From contig CAYQUO010000001.1 of assembly GCA_964420835.1 (NCBI GenBank), positions 259,701-323,700 of the forward strand: a stretch of DNA of 64,000 bases. Direction: 5' to 3'. Every line of letters begins with the position of its first letter. The first letter of the stretch is position 1. The notes under the pieces are model-generated. The model was not told where the DNA came from. It worked only from the letters and a program-made list of their open reading frames with translations, and did not search any database. Source of the DNA: CAYQUO01 sp964420835. GTDB taxonomy: Bacteria; Chloroflexota; Anaerolineae; Anaerolineales; Anaerolineaceae. A program made the position numbers and the translations under genes. Below are positions 39,642 to 47,926 of the stretch, in pieces.

Positions 39642-40894
39642 GCATCCTGTATTGTGACTGTTTCTCCGGCATCAGCGGCGACATGTTCCTTGCCGCCATG
39701 CTGGATGCCGGCCTGCCGCCGGAACACCTGGACGGGCAGTTCCGGCGGTTGAACCTGGAAGAATACCAGGGGCTTGCAGGGCGCAAGGTTCAACGGGGTT
39801 CCCTTTCCGCCACCCTGCTGGAACTGGACATCCGGGAGGGGAACGCCAGCGGGGAGACCCCGGGGCATGCCCACGCTCACCACCATCCCCATGGGCAGGA
39901 CCATGGGCCTGTGCATGCGCATCATCACGAACGAAACCTGGAAGAGATCAGCAGGTTGATCGATTCCAGCAGCCTGGCCGACCCGGTGAAAAAGACCAGC
40001 ACCCGCATCTTTCAACGGCTGGCCGAGGCGGAGGCCCGGGTTCACGGCCAACCGGTTGCGGAGGTGCACTTCCACGAGGTTGGGGCGGTGGATTCCATCC
40101 TGGATATCGTGGGTGCGGCGGTGGCACTGGAGTACTTCCAGGTCCGGTCGGTGTATGCTTCGGCCCTGCCGATGGGCAGTGGCCAGGTGCATACGCGCCA
40201 TGGGCTGGTCCCCCTGCCGGCACCGGCAACCCTGGAACTGCTGCGCATGGCACAAGCCCCGGTGACTTCTTCACCGGCCACGGTGGAACTGGTGACACCC
40301 ACCGGTGCGGCCATCCTGGCTGCCCTGGCCGAATTCCGGCAGCCCGGGATGACGGTGCAGACCGTGGGCGTGGGCGCCGGCCGGCGGGAACTGGAATGGC
40401 CGAACATCCTGCGCCTGGTGCTGGGCCAGCCGGCTGAGGGTGAGGGTACCCACCTGGAGATCGAGACGAACATCGACGACATGAACCCGCAGGTTTTGGG
40501 CCACGTGATGTCCAGGCTGTTCCAGGAGGGCGCGTTGGATGTCTATTTCACTCCCATTTATATGAAAAAGAACCGCCCGGCTGTCCGCCTCTCCGTGATC
40601 GCCCAGCGGAAGGATGAGGATGCCCTGTGCAGCCTTTTGCTGCAGGAGACCAGCACCCTGGGGGTGCGCGTAATGCCGGTGCAGCGGCACGAAGCCGGCC
40701 GGGAGGTGCGCAGCGTGGAGACCCGCTACGGCCTGGTGCCCGTGAAATTGAAGATCCTGGATGGCAGGATCGTCCAGGCGATGCCGGAGTTTGACCCCTG
40801 CGCGCGCCTGTCTGAACAGAACGGCGTGCCGGTGAGGGACATTCTGCAGGAGGCGCTGGCAGCCTGCAGGGACTTGATCGCCCCGGCCGGTTGA
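39638..40894 (+). CDS. larC: LarC, nickel insertase of nickel-pincer cofactor synthesis
   Basis: 418 residues in a single frame. It starts MSILYCDCFSGISGDMFLAA and has a His-rich loop (about 69-91, HAHAHHHPHGQDHG), then HFHEVGAVDSILDIVGAAVA, LVTPTGAAILA and the C-terminal ETNIDDMNPQVLGHVM. LarC inserts nickel into the cofactor in a CTP-dependent reaction. In Lactiplantibacillus LarC is made by programmed frameshifting; here no frameshift is needed. No larA (lactate racemase) is in the window, so the cofactor serves an enzyme encoded elsewhere. Confidence 0.95.
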   Translation: MSILYCDCFSGISGDMFLAAMLDAGLPPEHLDGQFRRLNLEEYQGLAGRKVQRGSLSATLLELDIREGNASGETPGHAHAHHHPHGQDHGPVHAHHHERNLEEISRLIDSSSLADPVKKTSTRIFQRLAEAEARVHGQPVAEVHFHEVGAVDSILDIVGAAVALEYFQVRSVYASALPMGSGQVHTRHGLVPLPAPATLELLRMAQAPVTSSPATVELVTPTGAAILAALAEFRQPGMTVQTVGVGAGRRELEWPNILRLVLGQPAEGEGTHLEIETNIDDMNPQVLGHVMSRLFQEGALDVYFTPIYMKKNRPAVRLSVIAQRKDEDALCSLLLQETSTLGVRVMPVQRHEAGREVRSVETRYGLVPVKLKILDGRIVQAMPEFDPCARLSEQNGVPVRDILQEALAACRDLIAPAG

Positions 40895-41019
40895 CCAGTT
40901 TCCGCCAGTTTGGGTCATCCTGCGCAGGCGGTTTCATCGCCCGTCATCCCGGCACAGACCGCCCTGGCATGACCGGGATTGGATCATGAGAAACCTGGAA
41001 AATCAATCCATGATTTCCA

Positions 41020-41047
41020 TTGACAAATTCCCGTTTTCCTGTATACT
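41020..41047 (+). promoter_or_regulatory. Promoter of the lysW operon
   Basis: Perfect TTGACA (41020-41025) and TATACT (41042-41047) are spaced 16 bp apart. Transcription should start around 41053-41055, only 3-5 nt before the leader ORF. The stretch 40895-41019 after larC shows no gene. Confidence 0.85.
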
Positions 41048-41057
41048 GTTGAACATC

Positions 41058-41144
41058 ATGTCCATCAAACCAGACCTTTTTTCAGAGTTGAAGAAGCGAG
41101 GCAGCGGAATCCAACCACTCGGGAGAGAGGTCATTTTCGGTTAA
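41058..41144 (+). CDS. Leader peptide upstream of lysW (28 residues), candidate
   Basis: An ORF of 28 codons starts with ATG only a few bases after the predicted transcription start, so it would be almost leaderless. The peptide begins MSIKPDLFSELKKRG and ends PLGREVIFG. It holds three Lys codons (two of them adjacent and followed by Arg) and two Arg codons. A terminator hairpin lies 25 nt further on, just before lysW. The arrangement fits a transcription attenuator. Translation itself is not proven. Confidence 0.5.
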   Translation: MSIKPDLFSELKKRGSGIQPLGREVIFG

Positions 41145-41169
41145 GGAACAGCCATCATCAGAAAACCAG

Positions 41170-41196
41170 AATCCCTCCCACCCGGAGGGATTTTTT
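41170..41196 (+). terminator. Attenuator-type terminator before lysW
   Basis: The stem AATCCCTCC/GGAGGGATT with loop CACCC (41170-41192) runs into six T residues. It stands between the promoter and lysW, so most transcripts would end here unless it is disrupted. GGGAG at 41121-41125 in the leader ORF could pair with CTCCC at 41175-41179 and act as an antiterminator. Confidence 0.8.
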
Positions 41197-41227
41197 CTTT
41201 TTATTGCCAAAACCAAGGAGACCTGAA

Positions 41228-41404
41228 ATGACCACAGAAATGAAAGCAAATTGCCCGGAATGCGAAGCAGAACTGTCGCTCGTGAATGTGATGGAAGGTG
41301 AGATCATCGTCTGCTCCGATTGCGGGGTGGACCTGGAGGTTGTCAGCCTGCAACCGCTGACCCTGCAACTGGCTCCCATGGAGCAGGAAGATTGGGGGGA
41401 ATAG
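41228..41404 (+). CDS. lysW: LysW, amino-group carrier protein for lysine synthesis
   Basis: A 58-residue acidic protein with a zinc ribbon (CPEC ... CSDC) and the conserved C-terminal end EDWGE, whose last Glu accepts the substrate amino group. It carries alpha-aminoadipate (and in some organisms glutamate) through phosphorylation, reduction and transamination, protecting the amino group. The ATG at 41228 follows AAGGAG. The lysX gene begins 3 bp after its stop. Confidence 0.96.
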   Translation: MTTEMKANCPECEAELSLVNVMEGEIIVCSDCGVDLEVVSLQPLTLQLAPMEQEDWGE

Positions 41405-41406
41405 CC

Positions 41407-42363
41407 ATGCCTTCCAGCATGCTGTGCAAGCCCGGCAGGATCGGCGTGCTGCTCTCACGGGTGCGCGTGGAGGAGAAGATGCTCCTCTCGAACCTGGAGC
41501 GGCGGGGCATCCCCCATGACCGGATTGATGATGGACAGGTTGCCCTGGACCCTGCCCAACCCGGTTCATGGCTTGAATATGACGCGGTTCTTGAACGCAG
41601 CCTTTCCTTCACCCGCGGGCTTTATGTGACATCCATCCTGAACGAGTGGGGAGTGCCGACTGTGAACCCCTCCGGGGTGGCCAGGGTGTGCGGGGACAAA
41701 CTGGCCACAACGGCTGCCCTGGCCAGGGCTGGCGTACCACAGCCCCGGGTGAAGATCGCGTTCACCCCCGAATCTGCCCTGCAGGCAATCGAGGAGATGG
41801 GCTACCCGGTCGTTTTGAAACCCATTGTGGGGTCATGGGGCCGGCTGGTTTCAAAGATCAACGACCGCGACGCGGCCGAAGCCATCCTGGAACACAAGGA
41901 CAGGCTGGGCTCCTTCCAGCATTCCGTTTTCTACATCCAGGAATACATCCAAAAACCAGGCCGGGATATCCGGGCCATGGTGGTTGGCGATCAGACGATC
42001 TGCGCCATTTACCGCACCTCCTCCCACTGGATCACCAATACTGCCCGGGGAGCCCAGGGCGAAATTTGCCCGGTAACACCTGAACTGCACCAGGTTTGCC
42101 AGGCTGCGGCAGAAGCCGTGGGCGGCGGGGTGCTGGCTGTGGACGTATTGGAAGACAACCAGCGCGGTCTGCTGGTCAATGAGGTGAACCACACGATGGA
42201 ATTCCATACCCTCTCACCGGTCACCGGCATCGATATCGCCGGTGTCATCGTGGATTACACGCTGGCTGTTGCCAGTGGAATCCAAAAGGAGGTACTTCGA
42301 GGCACCCCAGCCTGCCTGACACCTTTCAACGCTTCCCATTTTTTACAGGGGGTGGCAGCCTGA
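41407..42363 (+). CDS. lysX: LysX-type ATP-grasp ligase, first copy
   Basis: 318 residues. It joins alpha-aminoadipate (or glutamate) to the C-terminal Glu of LysW using ATP. The start MPSSMLCKPGRIGVLLSRVRVEEK has about ten extra residues compared with relatives. The ATP-grasp core reads YPVVLKPIVGSWGRLVSKI, YIQEYIQKPGRDIRAMV and NEVNHTMEFH, with the SHWITNTARG stretch near the substrate site. There is a C-terminal extension of about 25 residues. A second LysX is encoded at the end of the cluster. Confidence 0.93.
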   Translation: MPSSMLCKPGRIGVLLSRVRVEEKMLLSNLERRGIPHDRIDDGQVALDPAQPGSWLEYDAVLERSLSFTRGLYVTSILNEWGVPTVNPSGVARVCGDKLATTAALARAGVPQPRVKIAFTPESALQAIEEMGYPVVLKPIVGSWGRLVSKINDRDAAEAILEHKDRLGSFQHSVFYIQEYIQKPGRDIRAMVVGDQTICAIYRTSSHWITNTARGAQGEICPVTPELHQVCQAAAEAVGGGVLAVDVLEDNQRGLLVNEVNHTMEFHTLSPVTGIDIAGVIVDYTLAVASGIQKEVLRGTPACLTPFNASHFLQGVAA

Positions 42364-42364
42364 T

Positions 42365-43396
42365 ATGAAAGCATCCATTGTTGGGGCTTCGGGCTATGCG
42401 GGCGGGGAGGTGTTGCGGCTGCTCCTCGACCACCCCCTGGTTGAGGTGCATCAGGCGACATCCGAGAGTCACCTGGGTGAGTATGTTTATCAACAACATC
42501 CCAACCTTCGCAAACGCAGCCAGTTAAAGTTCACTTCCCGCCAAAACCTGGACCCTTGTGACATCCTGTTCCTGGCGCTTCCGCACGGAGAAGCGCAAAA
42601 ACAGATCGAACACTACGCTTCCCTGGCACCCAGGATTGTGGACCTGTCGGCTGATTTTCGCCTGCGGGATGCAAACCGGTACAGGAAGGTTTACGGGGAC
42701 GAGCATGCCGCGCCGGAATGGCTTACGCGCTTCGTTTACGGCCTGCCCGAACTGCACCGCGAGGAGATGAAGGGCGCCGGCCATATCAGTGGCGTCGGTT
42801 GCAATGCCGCCGCGACCATCCTTTCCCTTTACCCGGTTGTGAGTTCGGGACTGGCGGATGCAAGCCACCCCATCATTGTTGAGATCAAAGTGGGCTCATC
42901 AGAAGGTGGGGCAAAACCCGGCAACGCCGCCCACCATCCGGAGCGAAGCAATGTCATGCGCACATTTTCAGCGTATGGCCACCGCCATACGGCCGAGGTG
43001 ATGCAGGAACTGGGCTTGGAGAATGTGCACCTGACGATGACCTCGGTGGATAATGTGCGCGGGGCGCTGGCTGCAGCCCATGTCTTTGTGAAAGCCGGCA
43101 CAACAGAAAAGGACCTCTGGCGGGTCTACCGTGGCTGGGCGGAGACGGAACCGTTCATCCGCCTGGTGAAGGACAAACGCGGCATCTACCGGGTGCCCGA
43201 ACCCAAGATCCTGGCTGGAACGAATTACGCCGACGTTGGGTTTGAACTTGACCCCGAAACCGGCCACCTGGTGTGCCTGGCAGCCATCGACAACCTGATG
43301 AAAGGGGCGGCCGGCTCGGCGGTACAGGCGATGAACATCATGTGCGGTTACGAGGAAACCAGCGGCCTGGGTTTCAGCGGCCTGCACCCCGTTTAG
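42365..43396 (+). CDS. lysY: LysY, LysW-gamma-aminoadipyl phosphate reductase (ArgC family)
   Basis: 343 residues. The NADPH motif is VGASGYAGGEVLRLLL. The catalytic Cys is in HISGVGCNAAATILSLYP, and KVGSSEGGAKPGNAAHHPERS and HLTMTSVDNVRG are further ArgC/LysY hallmarks. It reduces the acyl phosphate on LysW to the semialdehyde. Its start is 2 bp after lysX. Confidence 0.94.
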   Translation: MKASIVGASGYAGGEVLRLLLDHPLVEVHQATSESHLGEYVYQQHPNLRKRSQLKFTSRQNLDPCDILFLALPHGEAQKQIEHYASLAPRIVDLSADFRLRDANRYRKVYGDEHAAPEWLTRFVYGLPELHREEMKGAGHISGVGCNAAATILSLYPVVSSGLADASHPIIVEIKVGSSEGGAKPGNAAHHPERSNVMRTFSAYGHRHTAEVMQELGLENVHLTMTSVDNVRGALAAAHVFVKAGTTEKDLWRVYRGWAETEPFIRLVKDKRGIYRVPEPKILAGTNYADVGFELDPETGHLVCLAAIDNLMKGAAGSAVQAMNIMCGYEETSGLGFSGLHPV

Positions 43397-43418
43397 TGCA
43401 GTGAAAGCGGAAGGGCTT

Positions 43419-44222
43419 ATGCTTGTTGTGAAGATCGGTGGTTCTGAAGGAGTTGGCTTGGATGCGGTTTGTGCGGATATTGCCGTGCTTGCCCGCGAGC
43501 GCCGGCCTGTCATCGTGGTGCATGGCGGTTCCGCCGAAACCAATGAGATCTCGGAAAAACTTGGCCACCCGCCACGGTTCGTCACCAGCCCTTCCGGTTT
43601 TACCAGCCGTTATACGGACCGGCAAACGCTGGAGATCTTCGCCATGGTGGTGAATGGGAAGATCAACACCCTCCTGGTGGAGCGGCTGCAAAGGGCAGGC
43701 ATTAATGCCATTGGCCTTTCCGGTTTGGATGCACGCCTGATGACTGCAAAGCGCAAGGAGGCCATTCGGATCGTGGAGAATGGGCGGAACCTGCTGCTGA
43801 GGGGTGACCATACCGGGAAGATCGAAACCGTAAATGGCGGATTCTTGAATACGCTTGTTCTTTCCGGGTTTACCCCGGTGATCTCCCCTTTGGCAATGGC
43901 TGAAGACGGGACTGCCTTGAACGTGGACGCCGACCGGGCGGCTGCCATGGTGGCCGGCGCGGTAAAAGCGGATGGGCTGATCGTCCTCACGAACGTCCCC
44001 GGGTTGATGAAGAATTTCCCGGACGAAAGCACGGTCATCCCTCACATTCCCCGGGCAGACCTGGAGCGGGCGCTCTCCCTGGCGGAAGGGCGCATGAAAA
44101 AGAAGGTGCTGGGTGCAAGCGAGGCCCTCTCCCTCGGTGTGCCGAAGATCATCCTTGCAGATGGTCGCACGGAACACCCGCTGCAGGATGCCCTGGCGGG
44201 CAGGGGAACCCAGATCTTCTAA
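43419..44222 (+). CDS. lysZ: LysZ, LysW-aminoadipate kinase (ArgB family)
   Basis: 267 residues of the amino-acid kinase family. MLVVKIGGSEG, VHGGSAETNEISEKLG and NVDADRAAAMVAGAVKAD are the ATP- and substrate-site motifs. It phosphorylates the side-chain carboxylate of LysW-bound aminoadipate. I prefer ATG 43419, preceded by GGAAGGG, to GTG 43401, which has no ribosome-binding site. Confidence 0.93.
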   Translation: MLVVKIGGSEGVGLDAVCADIAVLARERRPVIVVHGGSAETNEISEKLGHPPRFVTSPSGFTSRYTDRQTLEIFAMVVNGKINTLLVERLQRAGINAIGLSGLDARLMTAKRKEAIRIVENGRNLLLRGDHTGKIETVNGGFLNTLVLSGFTPVISPLAMAEDGTALNVDADRAAAMVAGAVKADGLIVLTNVPGLMKNFPDESTVIPHIPRADLERALSLAEGRMKKKVLGASEALSLGVPKIILADGRTEHPLQDALAGRGTQIF

Positions 44223-44249
44223 TGTTGTTGCAGGCAAAACGGTGAAAAG

Positions 44250-45455
44250 ATGGATCAAAAACCTTTGACAAGGGGTGCAGCAACAGGCCGGATGCAGGAA
44301 CTGGAGCAGTCCCGCACCACCGGCATTTACAGCAAACGGCCGGTGGTCATTGTGCGCGGTTCCGGGGCCCGCCTGTGGGACGTGGAAGGCAGGGAATACA
44401 TCGACTGCGTTGGCGGGCAGGGTGCGGCCAACATCGGCCATGGGAACCAGAAGGTTGCCGAGGCTGTGTACCGGCAGGCACGGAATCTGGTCAGTTGCCC
44501 GGAACTCTTTCACAATGATCAGCGCGCCCAATTAATGGACAGGCTGTGCAGCCTGACGGGCATGTCCAGGGTCTTCTTGTGCAACTCCGGCACGGAATCG
44601 GTCGAGGCTGCCATCAAGTTTGCCCGGCTGCTCACCGGCAGAACGGAGATCATCGCCGCCATGCGGGGTTTTCATGGCCGGACAATGGGCGCCCTGTCTG
44701 CCACCTGGGAGAAAAAATACCGCACACCCTTTGAACCGCTCGTTCCGGATTTTAAACATTTCCCTTACAATGACCTGGAAGCCCTGGCGCGCACCATTTC
44801 CAGCCGGACGGCAGCGGTCATCCTGGAGGTTGTCCAGGGCGAGGGCGGCGTGATACCGGGAGACCCGGCTTTTCTGCTGGGGGCGCAGGAACTTTGCCGC
44901 GCCAATGGAGCCTTGCTGGTGCTGGATGAAGTGCAAACGGGGTTTGGCCGCACCGGCAGGATGTTCGCCTTTCAGCATGTCCCGCTGGAGCCCGACCTGC
45001 TTTGCCTGGCAAAATCAATCGCCGGCGGGATTCCCATGGGGGCAACATTGCTCTCTTCCCGGCTGCAGGCCCTGCCCCCGCAGGTGCATGGATCCACCTT
45101 CGGCGGCAACCCGCTGGCGTGTGCCGCCGCCCTGGCAACACTGGATGTCATCCAAACGAACCACCTACCCGAAAAGGCGGCCGAACTGGGAGCCTGGTTC
45201 AAGGAACGGCTTTCAGCCATCGGTTCCCCCCTGGTCCGCGAGGTGCGGGGCATGGGCCTGCTGGTTGGAATGGAACTGAAGCAGAAGGTTACCCCGTCCC
45301 TGCAAAAACTGATGGAGAAGGGAATAATGGCCCTGCCGGCGGGCTTGACCGTCATGCGCTTTTTGCCCCCTCTGGTCATCTCCAGGGAGGAATTGGAAAC
45401 CGTTGTGGACGGCGTGGCCGATGTCCTGGGGTCTTCAACGGAGGGGGCCGGATGA
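44250..45455 (+). CDS. lysJ: LysJ, LysW-gamma-aminoadipate semialdehyde aminotransferase
   Basis: A 401-residue class-III PLP-dependent aminotransferase. Landmarks are FLCNSGTESVEAAIKFAR, MRGFHGRTMGALSAT, LLVLDEVQTGFGRTG and the PLP Lys in CLAKSIAGGIPMGA. It turns the LysW-bound semialdehyde into LysW-lysine. In other organisms the same enzyme also serves LysW-ornithine. It overlaps lysK by 4 bp. Confidence 0.93.
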   Translation: MDQKPLTRGAATGRMQELEQSRTTGIYSKRPVVIVRGSGARLWDVEGREYIDCVGGQGAANIGHGNQKVAEAVYRQARNLVSCPELFHNDQRAQLMDRLCSLTGMSRVFLCNSGTESVEAAIKFARLLTGRTEIIAAMRGFHGRTMGALSATWEKKYRTPFEPLVPDFKHFPYNDLEALARTISSRTAAVILEVVQGEGGVIPGDPAFLLGAQELCRANGALLVLDEVQTGFGRTGRMFAFQHVPLEPDLLCLAKSIAGGIPMGATLLSSRLQALPPQVHGSTFGGNPLACAAALATLDVIQTNHLPEKAAELGAWFKERLSAIGSPLVREVRGMGLLVGMELKQKVTPSLQKLMEKGIMALPAGLTVMRFLPPLVISREELETVVDGVADVLGSSTEGAG

Positions 45456-46513
45456 AACCGGATCCGGTTGCCGCCCTTACGGCATTGCTTGAGCACTACA
45501 GCCCCACCGGGCAGGAAGCGGCTGCGGTTGCCTGCATGGTTGGCACCATGCAGGACTTGGGTTACCAGGCCTCCGTGGATGCGGCTGGAAATGCCGTTGG
45601 AACGGTCGGGGATGGGCCCCGCAACATCCTGCTTTTGGGTCATATTGACACCGTGCCGGGCAACATCCCGGTTCGACGTGAAGGGGATAAGTTATATGGA
45701 AGAGGTGCGGTGGATGCAAAAGGTCCGCTGGCCTCTTTTGTTTTTGCAGCCTCCCAGGCCGGCATCCACCCCGACTGGCGCATCACGGTGGTCGGTGCCG
45801 TGGGGGAGGAGGGGGATTCGCCGGGGGCAAGGCATGTCTGTTCATCCCACCCGCCGGCCGGGATGGTGATCATCGGAGAACCCAGCGGTTGGCAGGGCAT
45901 TACCCTTGGTTACAAGGGCAGCCAGTGGGTGAAGGTTCGCTTCACAAAACCCACCGCTCATACCGCCTCCGGGGGCGGGAGCGCCTGCGAACTGGCGTTT
46001 TCCTTCTGGAAGGCCCTGGGCGAACGGGTCGAATCTCTGAATCAGGCGAAAACCCGGGAATTTGAACGGCTCACGCCCTCCCTGCGGGGTTTCACCTCCC
46101 GGAATGGGGATTTCGATCAGCAGGCCAGCCTGGAGATTAATTTTCGCCTGCCGGAGATGGTGGGGTCGGAGAGTATTGATGCCCTGGTGCACGAGAGCCT
46201 GCCGGACCCCCCGGTTGTGGTGGATATTGTCACCTCGCAAACCCTCCCGGCCTATCGGGCGGAAAAAAACACCCCCCTTGTCCGGGCGCTCCTGGCCGCC
46301 ATCCGCCGGAACGGTGGCACCCCGGGCTTTAAGTTGAAAACCGGCTCGTCTGACATGAACCTGGTTGGGCCGGCCTGGGGAGTGCCCATTGTTGCCTACG
46401 GACCGGGGGATTCCCGGCTTGACCATACCCCGGAGGAGCACATTGAAATCCCGGAATACCTGCTGGGAATCCAGGTCCTGGTCCACACCCTAGAAACCCT
46501 TCAGGGGTTGTAG
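45452..46513 (+). CDS. lysK: LysK, LysW-lysine hydrolase
   Basis: 353 residues of the M20 metallopeptidase family. Metal-site motifs are LLLGHIDTVPG, YGRGAVDAKGPLASF and AVGEEGDSPGARHV, and the late KTGSSDMNLVGPAWGVPIVAYGPGD is typical of LysK. It releases lysine (or ornithine) from LysW, closing the cycle. The next gene is preceded by a 225-bp leader. Confidence 0.94.
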   Translation: MKPDPVAALTALLEHYSPTGQEAAAVACMVGTMQDLGYQASVDAAGNAVGTVGDGPRNILLLGHIDTVPGNIPVRREGDKLYGRGAVDAKGPLASFVFAASQAGIHPDWRITVVGAVGEEGDSPGARHVCSSHPPAGMVIIGEPSGWQGITLGYKGSQWVKVRFTKPTAHTASGGGSACELAFSFWKALGERVESLNQAKTREFERLTPSLRGFTSRNGDFDQQASLEINFRLPEMVGSESIDALVHESLPDPPVVVDIVTSQTLPAYRAEKNTPLVRALLAAIRRNGGTPGFKLKTGSSDMNLVGPAWGVPIVAYGPGDSRLDHTPEEHIEIPEYLLGIQVLVHTLETLQGL

Positions 46514-46572
46514 GGGATAAATTTCATAATCGGCGATCCTGGTGCGAACACGGGGTTGCCGGGGAGAGGCGG

Positions 46573-46629
46573 ATGAAGCAACAAAACTTTCTGAAGCAGG
46601 AGAAGAAGCAGCCGGAACGACACCGGTAG
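46573..46629 (+). CDS. Lys-rich leader peptide upstream of homocitrate synthase, candidate
   Basis: An 18-codon ORF encodes MKQQNFLKQEKKQPERHR: four Lys, two Arg and one His in 18 residues. It has a good purine-rich site (GGGGAGAGG) just upstream. A terminator hairpin follows 34 nt after its stop. Lys-codon-rich leader plus terminator is the classic layout of an amino-acid attenuator, fitting the first enzyme of lysine synthesis. Confidence 0.65.
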   Translation: MKQQNFLKQEKKQPERHR

Positions 46630-46662
46630 ATACCGTATCCTTGAATGGTGAAATGGAAAAGG

Positions 46663-46700
46663 AAGAGCGGATCTGCCAAAATCGCGGTTCCGCTCTTTTT
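46663..46700 (+). terminator. Attenuator-type terminator before homocitrate synthase
   Basis: A perfect 9-bp stem AAGAGCGGA/TCCGCTCTT (46663-46671 with 46689-46697), loop 17 nt, is followed by T residues. TCCTT (46638-46642) can pair with AAGGA (46659-46663) and would touch the base of the terminator stem. No strong antiterminator was found by eye. Confidence 0.8.
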
Positions 46701-46738
46701 GATGAAGAATGAAGATCGTTATGATAAGGAGATGAGAA

Positions 46739-47911
46739 ATGAGCCTTGAACAGTTTTCCATAATCGATTCCACCCTGCGGGAAGGGGAACAGTTCGTCAA
46801 TGCGTTCTTTACCACCGAGCAGAAGATCCGCATTGCCACGCTGCTGGATGCCTTTGGGATTGAATACATCGAACTGACCACCCCCGCCGCCTCGCCCCAG
46901 AGCGAAAAGGATTGTTCCGCCATCGCCAGGTTGGGGTTGAAATCCAAAACCCTCACCCACACCCGTTGTACGCTGGAGGATGTCAAACGCGCGGTTGAAA
47001 CCGGCGTACAGGGAGTGGATGTCGTCATCGGCACATCCTCCAAGTTGCGCGAATTCAGCCATGGGCGCAGCATTGATGAGATCATCGAACTTGCCCAGAC
47101 CGTTTTCGATTACTTAAAGGGTCAAAACGTTGAAATGCGCTTCAGCACCGAGGACAGCCTGCGCAGCGACCCGGAGGACCTCTTCCGGGTGTATGAAGCG
47201 GTGGACAAGATCGGGGTGCACCGGGTGGGGATCGCCGATACGGTTGGAATAGGCAACCCGCGCCAGATCTTCGACCTGGTGTCGGAACTGCGAAAACGCG
47301 TGAAGGCCGATATTGAATTCCATGGCCACAACGACACCGGCTGTGCCATCGCCAATGCCTTTGCCGCCCTGGAGGCCGGAGCGACCCATGTGGATACCAG
47401 CATCCTCGGCATCGGCGAACGAAACGGCATTACCCCCCTGGGAGGGCTGGTTGCCCGCATCTACGCCCAGGATCCGGCGCTGGTGGCAAAATACCGGCTC
47501 CCTTTGATCCTGGACCTGGACAGGGTGATCGCCCGGCTGGTCAATGTGGACATCCCGTTTAATAATTACATCACCGGCTTTTCCGCCTTCACCCACAAGG
47601 CCGGCATCCACACCAAGGGCGTGTTGAACAACCCATCCACGTACGAGGTGCTCAAACCGGAGGATTTTGGCCTCACCCGCTACATCCATATTGCCCACCG
47701 CCTTACCGGCTGGAATGCCATCCGCTACCGGGTGGACCAGTTGGGGCTGGAACTGACTGATGACGAGGTGAAACAGATCACCGAGGAAGTGAAAGCCCTG
47801 GCCGACCTGCACCCCTTGACGCTGGACGAGGTGGACAGCCTGATCTATTCCCTGCGCAAAAAACAGGAAAATGGAACACCGCTGGCCGCCGAGGTGGAAC
47901 AGGTTGGCTGA
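46739..47911 (+). CDS. Homocitrate synthase
   Basis: 390 residues. It condenses 2-oxoglutarate and acetyl-CoA, the first step of the aminoadipate pathway. The N-terminal motif IIDSTLREGEQFVNAFFT, the metal-site HGHNDTGCAIANA and SILGIGERNGITPLGG place it with archaeal/Thermus-type homocitrate synthases (LysS/Lys20) in the DRE-TIM family. HKAGIHTKGVLNNPSTYE is also characteristic. Relatives are feedback-inhibited by lysine. AAGGAG precedes the ATG. Confidence 0.92.
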   Translation: MSLEQFSIIDSTLREGEQFVNAFFTTEQKIRIATLLDAFGIEYIELTTPAASPQSEKDCSAIARLGLKSKTLTHTRCTLEDVKRAVETGVQGVDVVIGTSSKLREFSHGRSIDEIIELAQTVFDYLKGQNVEMRFSTEDSLRSDPEDLFRVYEAVDKIGVHRVGIADTVGIGNPRQIFDLVSELRKRVKADIEFHGHNDTGCAIANAFAALEAGATHVDTSILGIGERNGITPLGGLVARIYAQDPALVAKYRLPLILDLDRVIARLVNVDIPFNNYITGFSAFTHKAGIHTKGVLNNPSTYEVLKPEDFGLTRYIHIAHRLTGWNAIRYRVDQLGLELTDDEVKQITEEVKALADLHPLTLDEVDSLIYSLRKKQENGTPLAAEVEQVG

Positions 47912-47926
47912 ACAGGGAGAAAGCCC

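Noticed and set aside
40895..41227. Lysine riboswitch or T-box in the lysW leader
   Set aside because: The leader is too short and lacks the conserved elements of either class. A small ORF and terminator explain it better.
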